A stretch of 64,000 nucleotides of DNA from Leucaena leucocephala (lineage: Eukaryota > Streptophyta > Magnoliopsida > Fabales > Fabaceae). Every line of letters starts with the position of its first letter. Position 1 is the stretch's first letter. Below, in pieces: positions 24,292-38,700 of the stretch. The notes beneath the pieces are model-generated. The model did no database searches. It saw only the letters and a list, made by a program, of their open reading frames with translations, and was not told where the DNA came from. The translations under genes and the position numbers were made by a program. The stretch is taken from NCBI GenBank assembly GCA_037074615.1, contig CM073557.1:15082501-15146500 (forward strand). Reading direction: 5' to 3'.

Positions 24292-27200
24292 AGCTTTCCA
24301 AACTCAACCTGAATCCATTACCCAGACAAATAATGTCGATATGCTGTTCGCTTGAACAAAACCGGAATGTTAGCTTCTGATTTGAATCCTGTAATCACTT
24401 CATTTAATTGAATTGCTAGTGTATGAAGTGGGGATTGACTCAATGGATTTATAAGGCCGAAGAGAATGGATCAAAGAATATTGTGATAGGAAGGGATCGT
24501 ATTCCCATTTAGTTGAAGGCGTAGTGGGTAGTTTAAGCAGGCATATTTCAGTTCATATTTATATCATCATCTACTCCCCTTGCTACTATTCCATCACTAG
24601 AATGTTTACTCGATAAAGAGTTAGACTAATTTCTTGATTCTCCAACTTGTTTGTTCAAATTTATAGTCAAATCATTCAAACTTCTTCCAATGCCTTCCTC
24701 ACAGCTCCTCCATATTAATTGAATCCAAACTCGATTCAGTGTGAATAATTGAATTGGAGTTGGATTAATGTTAGCTTTCCAAACTCAACTTGAATCCATT
24801 ACCGAGTCAAATAATGTCGATATGCTGTTCGATTGAACAAAACCGGAATGTGAGCTTCTGATTTGAATCCTGTAATCACTTCATTTAATTGAATTGCTAG
24901 TGTATGAAGTGGGGATTGACTCAATGGATTTATAAGGCCGAAGAGAATGGATCAAAGAATATTGTGATAGGAAGGGATCGTATTCCCATTTAGTTGAAGG
25001 CGTAGTGGGTAGTTTAAGCAGGCATATTTGAGTTCATATTTATATCATCATCTACTCCCCTTGCTACTATTCCATCACTAGAATGTTTACTCGATAAAGA
25101 GTTAGACTAATTTCTTGATTCTCCAACTTGTTTGTTCGAATTTATAGTCGAATCATTCAAACTTCTTCCAATGCCTTCCTCACAGCTCCTCCATATTAAT
25201 TGAATCCAAACTCGATTCAGTGTGAATAATTGAATTGGAGTTGGATTAATGTGAGCTTTCCAAACTCAACCTGAATCCATTACCGAGTCAAATAATGTCG
25301 ATACGCTGTTCGCTTGAACAAAACCGGAATGTGAGCTTCTGATTTGAATCCTGTAATCACTTCATTTAATTGAATTGCTAGTGTATGAAGTGAGGATTGA
25401 CTCGATGGATTTATAAGGCCGAAGACAATGCATCAAAGAATGATGTGATAGGAAGGGATCGCATTCCCATTTAGTTGAAGGCGTAGTGGGTAGTTTAAGG
25501 AGGCATATTTGAGTTCATATTTATATCATCATCTGCTCCCCTTGCTACTATTCCATCACTAGACTGTTTACTCGATAAAGAGTTAGATTAATTTCTTGAT
25601 TCTCCAACTTGTTTATTCGAATTTATAGTCGAATCATTCAAACTTCTTCCAATGCCTTCCTCACAGCTCCTCCATATTAATTGAATCCAAACTCGATTCA
25701 GTGTGAATAATTGAATTGGAGTTGGATTAATGTGAGCTTTCCAAACTCAACCTGAATCCATTACCGAGTCAAATAATGTCGATACGCTGTTCGCTTGAAC
25801 AAAACCGGAATGTGAGCTTCTGATTTGAATCCTGTAATCACTTCATTTAATTGAATTGCTAGTGTATGAAGTGGGGATTGACTCAATGGATTTATAAGGC
25901 CGAAGAGAATGGATCAAAGAATATTGTGATAGGAAGGGATCGTATTCCCATTTAGTTGAAGGCGTAGTGGGTAGTTTAAGCAGGCATATTTCAGTTCATA
26001 TTTATATCATCATCTACTCCCCTTGCTACTATTCCATCACTAGAATGTTTACTCGATAAAGAGTTAGACTAATTTCTTGATTCTCCAACTTGTTTGTTCA
26101 AATTTATAGTCAAATCATTCAAACTTCTTCCAATGCCTTCCTCACAGCTCCTCCATATTAATTGAATCCAAACTCGATTCAGTGTGAATAATTGAATTGG
26201 AGTTGGATTAATGTTAGCTTTCCAAACTCAACCTGAATCCATTACCCAGACAAATAATGTCGATATGCTGTTCGCTTGAACAAAACCGGAATGTTAGCTT
26301 CTGATTTGAATCCTGTAATCACTTCATTTAATTGAATTGCTAGTGTATGAAGTGGGGATTGACTCAATGGATTTATAAGGCCGAAGAGAATGGATCAAAG
26401 AATATTGTGATAGGAAGGGATCGTATTCCCATTTAGTTGAAGGCGTAGTGGGTAGTTTAAGCAGGCATATTTCAGTTCATATTTATATCATCATCTACTC
26501 CCCTTGCTACTATTCCATCACTAGAATGTTTACTCGATAAAGAGTTAGACTAATTTCTTGATTCTCCAACTTGTTTGTTCAAATTTATAGTCAAATCATT
26601 CAAACTTCTTCCAATGCCTTCCTCACAGCTCCTCCATATTAATTGAATCCAAACTCGATTCAGTGTGAATAATTGAATTGGAGTTGGATTAATGTTAGCT
26701 TTCCAAACTCAACTTGAATCCATTACCGAGTCAAATAATGTCGATATGCTGTTCGATTGAACAAAACCGGAATGTGAGCTTCTGATTTGAATCCTGTAAT
26801 CACTTCATTTAATTGAATTGCTAGTGTATGAAGTGGGGATTGACTCAATGGATTTATAAGGCCGAAGAGAATGGATCAAAGAATATTGTGATAGGAAGGG
26901 ATCGTATTCCCATTTAGTTGAAGGCGTAGTGGGTAGTTTAAGCAGGCATATTTGAGTTCATATTTATATCATCATCTACTCCCCTTGCTACTATTCCATC
27001 ACTAGAATGTTTACTCGATAAAGAGTTAGACTAATTTCTTGATTCTCCAACTTGTTTGTTCGAATTTATAGTCAAATCATTCAAACTTCTTTCAATGCCT
27101 TCCTCACAGCTCCTCCATATTAATTGAATCCAAACTCGATTCAGTGTGAATAATTGAATTGGAGTTGGATTAATGTGAGCTTTCCAAACTCAACCTGAAT

Positions 27201-27797
27201 CCATTACCGAGTCAAATAATGTCGATACGCTGTTCGCTTGAACAAAACCGGAATGTGAGCTTCTGATTTGAATCCTGTAATCACTTCATTTAATTGAATT
27301 GCTAGTGTATGAAGTGAGGATTGACTCGATGGATTTATAAGGCCGAAGACAATGCATCAAAGAATGATGTGATAGGAAGGGATCGCATTCCCATTTAGTT
27401 GAAGGCGTAGTGGGTAGTTTAAGGAGGCATATTTGAGTTCATATTTATATCATCATCTGCTCCCCTTGCTACTATTCCATCACTAGACTGTTTACTCGAT
27501 AAAGAGTTAGATTAATTTCTTGATTCTCCAACTTGTTTATTCGAATTTATAGTCGAATCATTCAAACTTCTTCCAATGCCTTCCTCACAGCTCCTCCATA
27601 TTAATTGAATCCAAACTCGATTCAGTGTGAATAATTGAATTGGAGTTGGATTAATGTGAGCTTTCCAAACTCAACCTGAATCCATTACCGAGTCAAATAA
27701 TGTCGATACGCTGTTCGCTTGAACAAAACCGGAATGTGAGCTTCTGATTTGAATCCTGTAATCACTTCATTTAATTGAATTGCTAGTGTATGAAGTG
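24292..27797. repeat. 4-monomer (1924-bp) HOR, about 1.8 copies
   Basis: Positions 24292-25873 match 26216-27797 at an offset of 1924 bp. The two differences I saw are at 25150 (CGAATC versus CAAATC) and 25168 (TTCC versus TTTC). Shared markers include TTTCAGTTC monomers, CCCAGAC with TTAGC backs, GTTAGATTAA (T at monomer position 96) and the CGATACGCTGTTCGCTTG middle. The tetramer arrangement differs from the trimers on the left. Confidence 0.82.
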
Positions 27798-27848
27798 AGG
27801 ATTGACTCGATGGATTTATAAGGCCGAAGACAATGCATCAAAGAATGA

Positions 27849-30253
27849 TGTGATAGGAAGGGATCGTATTCCCATTTAGTTGAAGGCGTAGTGGGTAGTT
27901 TAAGCAGGCATATTTGAGTTCATATTTATATCATCATCTACTCCCCTTGCTACTATTCCATCACTAGAATGTTTACTCGATAAAGAGTTAGACTAATTTC
28001 TTGATTCTCCAACTTGTTTGTTCAAACTTATAGTCAAATCATTCAAACTTCTTCCAATGCCTTCCTCACAGCTCCTCCATATTAATTGAATCCAAACTCG
28101 ATTCAGTGTGAATAATTGAATTGGAGTTGGATTAATGTTAGCTTTCCAAACTCAACTTGAATCCATTACCGAGTCAAATAATGTCGATATGCTGTTCGAT
28201 TGAACAAAACCGGAATGTGAGCTTCTGATTTGAATCCTGTAATCACTTCATTTAATTGAATTGCTAGTGTATGAAGTGGGGATTGACTCAATGGATTTAT
28301 AAGGCTGAAGAGAATGGATCAAAGAATATTGTGATAGGAAGGGATCGTATTCCCATTTAGTTGAAGGCGTAGTGGGTAGTTTAAGCAGGCATATTTGAGT
28401 TCATATTTATATCATCATCTACTCCCCTTGCTACTATTCCATCACTAGACTGTTTACTCGATAAAGAGTTAGATTAATTTCTTGATTCTCCAACTTGTTT
28501 ATTCGAATTTATAGTCGAATCATTCAAACTTCTTCCAATGCCTTCCTCACAGCTCCTCCATATTAATTGAATCCAAACTCGATTCAGTGTGAATAATTGA
28601 ATTGGAGTTGGATTAATGTGAGCTTTCCAAACTCAACCTGAATCCATTACCGAGTCAAATAATGTCGATACGCTGTTCGCTTGAACAAAACCGGAATGTG
28701 AGCTTCTGATTTGAATCCTGTAATCACTTCATGTAATTGAATTGCTAGTGTATGAAGTGAGGATTGACTCGATGGATTTATAAGGCCGAAGACAATGCAT
28801 CAAAGAATGATGTGATAGGAAGGGATCGTATTCCCATTTAGTTGAAGGCGTAGTAGGTAGTTTAAGCAGGCATATTTGAGTTCATATTTATATCATCATC
28901 TACTCCCCTTGCTACTATTCCATCACTAGAATGTTTACTCGATAAAGAGTTAGACTAATTTCTTGATTCTCCAACTTGTTTGTTCAAATTTATAGTCAAA
29001 TCATTCAAACTTCTTCCAATGCCTTCCTCACAGCTCCTCCATATTAATTGAATCCAAACTCGATTCAGTGTGAATAATTGAATTGGAGTTGGATTAATGT
29101 TAGCTTTCCAAACTTAACTTGAATCCATTACCGAGTCAAATAATGTCGATATGCTGTTCGATTGAACAAAACCGGAATGTGAGCTTCTGATTTGAATCCT
29201 GTAATCACTTCATTTAATTGAATTGCTAGTGTATGAAGTGAGGATTGACTCGATGGATTTATAAGGCCGAAGACAATGCATCAAAGAATGATGTGATAGG
29301 AAGGGATCGTATTCCCATTTAGTTGAAGGCGTAGTAGGTAGTTTAAGCAGGCATATTTGAGTTCATATTTATATCATCATCTGCTCCCCTTGCTACTATT
29401 CCATCACTAGAATGTTTACTCGATAAAGAGTTAGACTAATTTCTTGATTCTCTAACTTGTTTGTTCGAATTTATAGTCAAATCATTCAAACTTCTTTCAA
29501 TGCCTTCCTCACAGCTCCTCCATATTAATTGAATCCAAACTCGATTCAGTGTGAATAATTGAATTGGAGTTGGATTAATGTTAGCTTTCGAAACTCAACC
29601 TGAATCCATTACCCAGTCAAATAATGTCGATATGCTGTTCATTTGAACAAAACCGGAATGTGAGCTTCTGATTTGAATCCTGTAATCACTTCATTTAATT
29701 GAATTGCTAGTGTATGAAGTGGGGATTGACTCAATGGATTTATAAGGCCGAAGACAATGCATCAAAGAATGATGTGATAGGAAGGGATCGCATTCCCATT
29801 TAGTTGAAGGCGTAGTGGGTAGTTTAAGGAGGCATATTTGAGTTCATATTTATATCATCATCTGCTCCCCTTGCTACTATTCCATCACTAGACTGTTTAC
29901 TCGATAAAGAGTTAGACTAATTTCTTGATTCTCCAACTTGTTTATTCGAATTTATAGTCGAATCATTCAAACTTCTTCCAATGCCTTCCTCACAGCTCCT
30001 CCATATTAATTGAATCCAAACTCGATTCAGTGTGAATAATTGAATTGGAGTTGGATTAATGTGAGCTTTCCAAACTCAACCTGAATCCATTACCGAGTCA
30101 AATAATGTCGATACGCTGTTCGATTGAACAAAACCGGAATGTGAGCTTCTAATTTGAATCCTGTAATCACTTCATTTAATTGAATTGCTAGTGTATGAAG
30201 TGGGGATTGACTCAATGGATTTATAAGGCCGAAGAGAATGGATCAAAGAATAT
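27849..30253. repeat. 5-monomer (2405-bp) HOR, copy 1
   Basis: This is the first copy of a five-monomer duplication marked by rare bases: TTCAAACTTATAG near 28023, AAGGCTGAAG near 28302, TTCATGTAATT near 28730, AAACTTAACTTG near 29112, GATTCTCTAAC near 29445, TTTCGAAACTC near 29586 and CTTCTAATTTG near 30148. Every one recurs 2405 bp further on. Identity starts at 27849, after ATGATGTG versus ATATTGTG. Confidence 0.88.
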
Positions 30254-32727
30254 TGTGATAGGAAGGGATCGTATTCCCATTTAGTTGAAGGCGTAGTGGG
30301 TAGTTTAAGCAGGCATATTTGAGTTCATATTTATATCATCATCTACTCCCCTTGCTACTATTCCATCACTAGAATGTTTACTCGATAAAGAGTTAGACTA
30401 ATTTCTTGATTCTCCAACTTGTTTGTTCAAACTTATAGTCAAATCATTCAAACTTCTTCCAATGCCTTCCTCACAGCTCCTCCATATTAATTGAATCCAA
30501 ACTCGATTCAGTGTGAATAATTGAATTGGAGTTGGATTAATGTTAGCTTTCCAAACTCAACTTGAATCCATTACCGAGTCAAATAATGTCGATATGCTGT
30601 TCGATTGAACAAAACCGGAATGTGAGCTTCTGATTTGAATCCTGTAATCACTTCATTTAATTGAATTGCTAGTGTATGAAGTGGGGATTGACTCAATGGA
30701 TTTATAAGGCTGAAGAGAATGGATCAAAGAATATTGTGATAGGAAGGGATCGTATTCCCATTTAGTTGAAGGCGTAGTGGGTAGTTTAAGCAGGCATATT
30801 TGAGTTCATATTTATATCATCATCTACTCCCCTTGCTACTATTCCATCACTAGACTGTTTACTCGATAAAGAGTTAGATTAATTTCTTGATTCTCCAACT
30901 TGTTTATTCGAATTTATAGTCGAATCATTCAAACTTCTTCCAATGCCTTCCTCACAGCTCCTCCATATTAATTGAATCCAAACTCGATTCAGTGTGAATA
31001 ATTGAATTGGAGTTGGATTAATGTGAGCTTTCCAAACTCAACCTGAATCCATTACCGAGTCAAATAATGTCGATACGCTGTTCGCTTGAACAAAACCGGA
31101 ATGTGAGCTTCTGATTTGAATCCTGTAATCACTTCATGTAATTGAATTGCTAGTGTATGAAGTGAGGATTGACTCGATGGATTTATAAGGCCGAAGACAA
31201 TGCATCAAAGAATGATGTGATAGGAAGGGATCGTATTCCCATTTAGTTGAAGGCGTAGTAGGTAGTTTAAGCAGGCATATTTGAGTTCATATTTATATCA
31301 TCATCTACTCCCCTTGCTACTATTCCATCACTAGAATGTTTACTCGATAAAGAGTTAGACTAATTTCTTGATTCTCCAACTTGTTTGTTCAAATTTATAG
31401 TCAAATCATTCAAACTTCTTCCAATGCCTTCCTCACAGCTCCTCCATATTAATTGAATCCAAACTCGATTCAGTGTGAATAATTGAATTGGAGTTGGATT
31501 AATGTTAGCTTTCCAAACTTAACTTGAATCCATTACCGAGTCAAATAATGTCGATATGCTGTTCGATTGAACAAAACCGGAATGTGAGCTTCTGATTTGA
31601 ATCCTGTAATCACTTCATTTAATTGAATTGCTAGTGTATGAAGTGAGGATTGACTCGATGGATTTATAAGGCCGAAGACAATGCATCAAAGAATGATGTG
31701 ATAGGAAGGGATCGTATTCCCATTTAGTTGAAGGCGTAGTAGGTAGTTTAAGCAGGCATATTTGAGTTCATATTTATATCATCATCTGCTCCCCTTGCTA
31801 CTATTCCATCACTAGAATGTTTACTCGATAAAGAGTTAGACTAATTTCTTGATTCTCTAACTTGTTTGTTCGAATTTATAGTCAAATCATTCAAACTTCT
31901 TTCAATGCCTTCCTCACAGCTCCTCCATATTAATTGAATCCAAACTCGATTCAGTGTGAATAATTGAATTGGAGTTGGATTAATGTTAGCTTTCGAAACT
32001 CAACCTGAATCCATTACCCAGTCAAATAATGTCGATATGCTGTTCATTTGAACAAAACCGGAATGTGAGCTTCTGATTTGAATCCTGTAATCACTTCATT
32101 TAATTGAATTGCTAGTGTATGAAGTGGGGATTGACTCAATGGATTTATAAGGCCGAAGACAATGCATCAAAGAATGATGTGATAGGAAGGGATCGCATTC
32201 CCATTTAGTTGAAGGCGTAGTGGGTAGTTTAAGGAGGCATATTTGAGTTCATATTTATATCATCATCTGCTCCCCTTGCTACTATTCCATCACTAGACTG
32301 TTTACTCGATAAAGAGTTAGACTAATTTCTTGATTCTCCAACTTGTTTATTCGAATTTATAGTCGAATCATTCAAACTTCTTCCAATGCCTTCCTCACAG
32401 CTCCTCCATATTAATTGAATCCAAACTCGATTCAGTGTGAATAATTGAATTGGAGTTGGATTAATGTGAGCTTTCCAAACTCAACCTGAATCCATTACCG
32501 AGTCAAATAATGTCGATACGCTGTTCGATTGAACAAAACCGGAATGTGAGCTTCTAATTTGAATCCTGTAATCACTTCATTTAATTGAATTGCTAGTGTA
32601 TGAAGTGGGGATTGACTCAATGGATTTATAAGGCCGAAGAGAATGGATCAAAGAATATTGTGATAGGAAGGGATCGTATTCCCATTTAGTTGAAGGCGTA
32701 GTGGGTAGTTTAAGCAGGCATATTTGA
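30254..32727. repeat. 5-monomer (2405-bp) HOR, copy 2 with overlap
   Basis: This repeats 27849-30322 with no difference seen over 2474 bp, including all seven rare markers listed for copy 1. The match ends at 32728, where the next monomer reads TTTGATTTCAT instead of TTTGAGTTCAT. The block is flanked by mixed monomers, so it looks like a single tandem duplication event. Confidence 0.88.
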
Positions 32728-35700
32728 TTTCATATTTATATCATCATCTACTCCCCTTGCTACTATTCCATCACTAGAATGTTTACTCGATAAAGAGTTA
32801 GACTAATTTCTTGATTCTCCAACTTGTTTGTTCAAATTTATAGTCAAATCATTCAAACTTCTTTCAATGCCTTCCTCACAGCTCCTCCATATTAATTGAA
32901 TCCAAACTCGATTCAGTGTGAATAATTGAATTGGAGTTGGATTAATGTTAGCTTTCCAAACTCAACCTGAATCCATTACCCAGTCAAATAATGTCGATAT
33001 GCTGTTCATTTGAACAAAACCGGAATGTGAGCTTCTGATTTGAATCCTGTAATCACTTCATTTAATTGAATTGCTAGTGTATGAAGTGAGGATTGACTCC
33101 ATGGATTTATAAGGCCGAAGAGAATGGATCAAAGAATAATGTGATAGGAAGGGATCGTATTCCCATTTAGTTGAAGGCGTAGTGGGTAGTTTAAGCAGGC
33201 ATATTTGAGTTCATATTTATATCATCATCTGCTCCCCTTGCTCCTATTCCATCACTAGACTGTTTACTCGATAAAGAGTTAGACTAATTTCTTGATTCTC
33301 CAACTTGTTTATTCGAATTTATAGTCAAATCATTCAAACTTCTTCCAATGCCTTCCTCACAGCTCCTCCATATTAATTGAATCCAAACTCGATTCAGTGT
33401 GAATAATTGAATTGGAGTTGGATTAATGTTAGCTTTCCAAACTCAACTTGAATCCATTACCGAGTCAAATAATGTCGATATGCTGTTCGATTGAACAAAA
33501 CCGGAATGTGAGCTTCTGATTTGAATCCTGTAATCACTTCATTTAATTGAATTGCTAGTGTATGAAGTGAGGATTGACTCGATGGATTTATAAGGCCGAA
33601 GACAATGCATCAAAGAATGATGTGATAGGAAGGGATGGCATTCCCATTTAGTTGAAGGCGTAGTGGGTAGTTTAAGGAGGCATATTTGTGTTCATATTTA
33701 TATCATCCTCGGCTCCCCTTGCTACTATTCCATCACTAGACTGTTTACTCGATAAAGAGTTAGACTAATTTCTTGATTGTCCAACTTGTTTATTCGAATT
33801 TATAGTCGAATCATTCAAACTTCTTCCAATGCCTTCCTCATAGCTCCTCCATATTAATTGAATCCAAACTCGATTCAGTGTGAATAATTGAATTGGAGTT
33901 GGATTAATGTGAGCTTTCCAAACTCAACCTGAATCCATTACCCAGACAAATAATGTCGATATGCTGTTCGCTTGAACAAAACCGGAATGTTAGCTTCTGA
34001 TTTGAATCCTGTAATCACTTCATTTAATTGAATTGCTAGTGTATGAAGTGAGGATTGACTCGATGGATTTATAAGGCCGAAGACAATGCATCAAAGAATG
34101 ATGTGATAGGAAGGGATCGTATTCCCATTTAGTTGAAGGCGTAGTGGGTAGTTTAAGCAGGCATATTTGAGTTCATATTTATATCATCATCTACTCCCCT
34201 TGCTACTATTCCATCACTAGAATGTTTACTCGATAAAGAGTTAGACTAATTTCTTGATTCTCCAACTTGTTTGTTCAAATTTATAGTCAAATCATTCAAA
34301 CTTCTTCCAATGCCTTCCTCACAGCTCCTCCATATTAATTGAATCCAAACTCGATTCAGTGTGAATAATTGAATTGGAGTTGGATTAATGTTAGCTTTCC
34401 AAACTCAACTTGAATCCATTACCGAGTCAAATAATGTCGATACGCTGTTCGATTGAACAAAACCGGAATGTGAGCTTCTGATTTGAATCCTGTAATCACT
34501 TCATTTAATTGAATTGCTAGTGTATGAAGTGGGGATTGACTCAATGGATTTATAAGGCCGAAGACAATGCATCAAAGAATGATGTGATAGGAAGGGATCG
34601 CATTCCCATTTAGTTGAAGGCGTAGTGGGTAGTTTAAGGAGGCATATTTGAGTTCATATTTATATCATCATCTGCTCCCCTTGCTACTATTCCATCACTA
34701 GACTGTTTACTCGATAAAGAGTTAGACTAATTTCTTGATTCTCCAACTTGTTTATTCGAATTTATAGTCGAATCATTCAAACTTCTTCCAATGCCTTCCT
34801 CACAGCTCCTCCATATTAATTGAATCCAAACTCGATTCAGTGTGAATAATTGAATTGGAGTTGGATTAATGTGAGCTTTCCAAACTCAACCTGAATCCAT
34901 TACCGAGTCAAATAATGTCGATACGCTGTTCGCTTGAACAAAACCGGAATGTGAGCTTCTGATTTGAATCCTGTAATCACTTCATTTAATTGAATTGCTA
35001 GTGTATGAAGTGAGGATTGACTCGATGGATTTATAAGGCCGAAGACAATGCATCAAAGAATGATGTGATAGGAAGGGATCGTATTCCCATTTAGTTGAAG
35101 GCGTAGTGGGTAGTTTAAGCAGGCATATTTGAGTTCATATTTATATCATCATCGGCTCCCCTTGCTACTATTCCATCACTAGAATGTTTACTCGATAAAG
35201 AGTTAGACTAATTTCTTGATTCTCCAACTTGTTTATTCGAATTTATAGTCGAATCATTCAAACTTCTTCCAATGCCTTCCTCATAGCTCCTCCATATTAA
35301 TTGAATCCAAACTCGATTCAGTGTGAATAATTGAATTGGAGTTGGATTAATGTGAGCTTTCCAAACTCAACCTGAATCCATTACCCAGACAAATAATGTC
35401 GATATGCTGTTCGCTTGAACAAAACCGGAATGTTAGCTTCTGATTTGAATCCTGTAATCACTTCATTTAATTGAATTGCTAGTGTATGAAGTGAGGATTG
35501 ACTCGATGGATTTATAAGGCCGAAGACAATGGATCAAAGAATGATGTGATAGGAAGGGATCGTATTCCCATTTAGTTGAAGGCGTAGTGGGTAGTTTAAG
35601 CAGGCATATTTGAGTTCATATTTATATCATCATCTGCTCCCCTTGCTCCTATTCCATCACTAGAATGTTTACTCGATAAAGAGTTAGACTAATTTCTTGA

Positions 35701-38700
35701 TTCTCCAACTTGTTTGTTCAAATTTATAGTCAAATCATTCAAACTTCTTCCAATGCCTTCCTCACAGCTCCTCCATATTAATTGAATCCAAACTCGATTC
35801 AGTGTGAATAATTGAATTGGAGTTGGATTAATGTTAGCTTTCCAAACTCAACTTGAATCCATTACCGAGTCAAATAATGTCGATACGCTGTTCGATTGAA
35901 CAAAACCGGAATGTGAGCTTCTGATTTGAATCCTGTAATCACTTCATTTAATTGAATTGCTAGTGTATGAAGTGAGGATTGACTCGATGGATTTATAAGG
36001 CCGAAGACAATGCATCAAAGAATGATGTGATAGGAAGGGATCGCATTCCCATTTAGTTGAAGGCGTAGTGGGTAGTTTAAGGAGGCATATTTGAGTTCAT
36101 ATTTATATCATCATCTGCTCCCCTTGCTACTATTCCATCACTAGACTGTTTACTCGATAAAGAGTTAGACTAATTTCTTGATTCTCCAACTTGTTTTTCG
36201 AATTTATAGTCGAATCATTCAAACTTCTTCCAATGCCTTCCTCACAGCTCCTCCATATTAATTGAATCCAAACTCGATTCAGTGTGAATAATTGAATTGG
36301 AGTTGGATTAATGTGAGCTTTCCAAACTCAACCTGAATCCATTACCGAGTCAAATAATGTCGATACGCTGTTCGCTTGAACAAAACCGGAATGTGAGCTT
36401 CTGATTTGAATCCTGTAATCACTTCATTTAATTGAATTGCTAGTGTATGAAGTGAGGATTGACTCGATGGATTTATAAGGCCGAAGACAATGCATCAAAG
36501 AATGATGTGATAGGAAGGGATCGTATTCCCATTTAGTTGAAGGCGTAGTGGGTAGTTTAAGCAGGCATATTTGAGTTCATATTTATATCATCATCTACTC
36601 CCCTTGCTACTATTCCATCACTAGAATGTTTACTCGATAAAGAGTTAGACTAATTTCTTGATTCTCCAACTTGTTTGTTCAAATTTATAGTCAAATCATT
36701 CAAACTTCTTCCAATGCCTTCCTCACAGCTCCTCCATATTAATTGAATCCAAACTCGATTCAGTGTGAATAATTGAATTGGAGTTGGATTAATGTTAGCT
36801 TTCCAAACTCAACCTGAATCCATTACCCAGTCAAATAATGTCGATATGCTGTTCATTTGAACAAAACCGGAATGTGAGCTTCTGATTTGAATCCTGTAAT
36901 CACTTCATTTAATTGAATTGCTAGTGTATGAAGTGAGGATTGACTCCATGGATTTACAAGGCCGAAGAGAATGGATCAAAGAATAATGTGATAGGAAGGG
37001 ATCGTATTCCCATTTAGTTGAAGGCGTAGTAGGTAGTTTAAGCAGGCATATTTGAGTTCATATTTATATCATCATCTGCTCCCCTTGCTCCTATTCCATC
37101 ACTAGACTGTTTACTCGATAAAGAGTTAGACTAATTTCTTGGTTCTCCAACTTGTTTATTCGAATTTATAGTCGAATCATTCAAACTTCTTCCAATGCCT
37201 TCCTCACAGCTCCTCCATATTAATTGAATCCAAACTCGATTCAGTGTGAATAATTGAATTGGAGTTGGATTAATGTTAGCTTTCCAAACTCAACTTGAAT
37301 CCATTACCGAGTCAAATAATGTCGATATGCTGTTCGATTGAACAAAACCGGAATGTGAGCTTCTGATTTGAATCCTGTAATCACTTCATTTAATTGAATT
37401 GCTAGTGTATGAAGTGAGGATTGACTCGATGGATTTATAAGGCCGAAGACAATGCATCAAAGAATGATGTGATAGGAAGGGATGGCATTCCCATTTAGTT
37501 GAAGGCGTAGTGGGTAGTTTAAGCAGGCATATTTGTGTTCATATTTATATCATCCTCGGCTCCCCTTGCTACTATTCCATCACTAGACTGTTTACTCGAT
37601 AAAGAGTTAGACTAATTTCTTGATTGTCCAACTTGTTTATTCGAATTTATAGTCGAATCATTCAAACTTCTTCCAATGCCTTCCTCATAGCTCCTCCATA
37701 TTAATTGAATCCAAACTCGATTCAGTGTGAATAATTGAATTGGAGTTGGATTAATGTGAGCTTTCCAAACTCAACCTGAATCCATTACCGAGTCAAATAA
37801 TGTCGATACGCTGTTCGCTTGAACAAAACCGGAATGTGAGCTTCTGATTTGAATCCTGTAATCACTTCATTTAATTGAATTGCTAGTGTATGAAGTGGGG
37901 ATTGACTCAATGGATTTATAAGGCCGAAGAGAATGGATCAAAGAATATTGTGATAGGAAGGGATCGTATTCCCATTTAGTTGAAGGCGTAGTGGGTAGTT
38001 TAAGCAGGCATATTTCAGTTCATATTTATATCATCATCTACTCCCCTTGCTACTATTCCATCACTAGAATGTTTACTCGATAAAGAGTTAGACTAATTTC
38101 TTGATTCTCCAACTTGTTTGTTCGAATTTATAGTCAAATCATTCAAACTTCTTGCAATGCCTTCCTCACAGCTCCTCCATATTAATTGAATCCAAACTCG
38201 ATTCAGTGTGAATAATTGAATTGGAGTTGGATTAATGTTAGCTTTCCAAACTCAACCTGAATCCATTACCCAGTCAAATAATGTCGATATGCTGTTCATT
38301 TGAACAAAACCGGAATGTGAGCTTCTGATTTGAATCCTGTAATCACTTCATTTAATTGAATTGCTAGTGTATGAAGTGAGGATTGACTCCATGGATTTAT
38401 AAGGCCGAAGAGAATGGATCAAAGAATAATGTGATAGGAAGGGATCGTATTCCCATTTAGTTGAAGGCGTAGTGGGTAGTTTAAGCAGGCATATTTGAGT
38501 TCATATTTATATCATCATCTACTCCCCTTGCTACTATTCCATCAGTAGAATGTTTACTCGATAAAGAGTTAGACTAATTTCTTGATTCTCCAACTTGTTT
38601 GTTCAAATTTATAGTCAAATCATTCAAACTTCTTCCAATGCCTTCCTCACAGCTCCTCCATATTAATTGAATCCAAACTCGATTCAGTGTGAATAATTGA

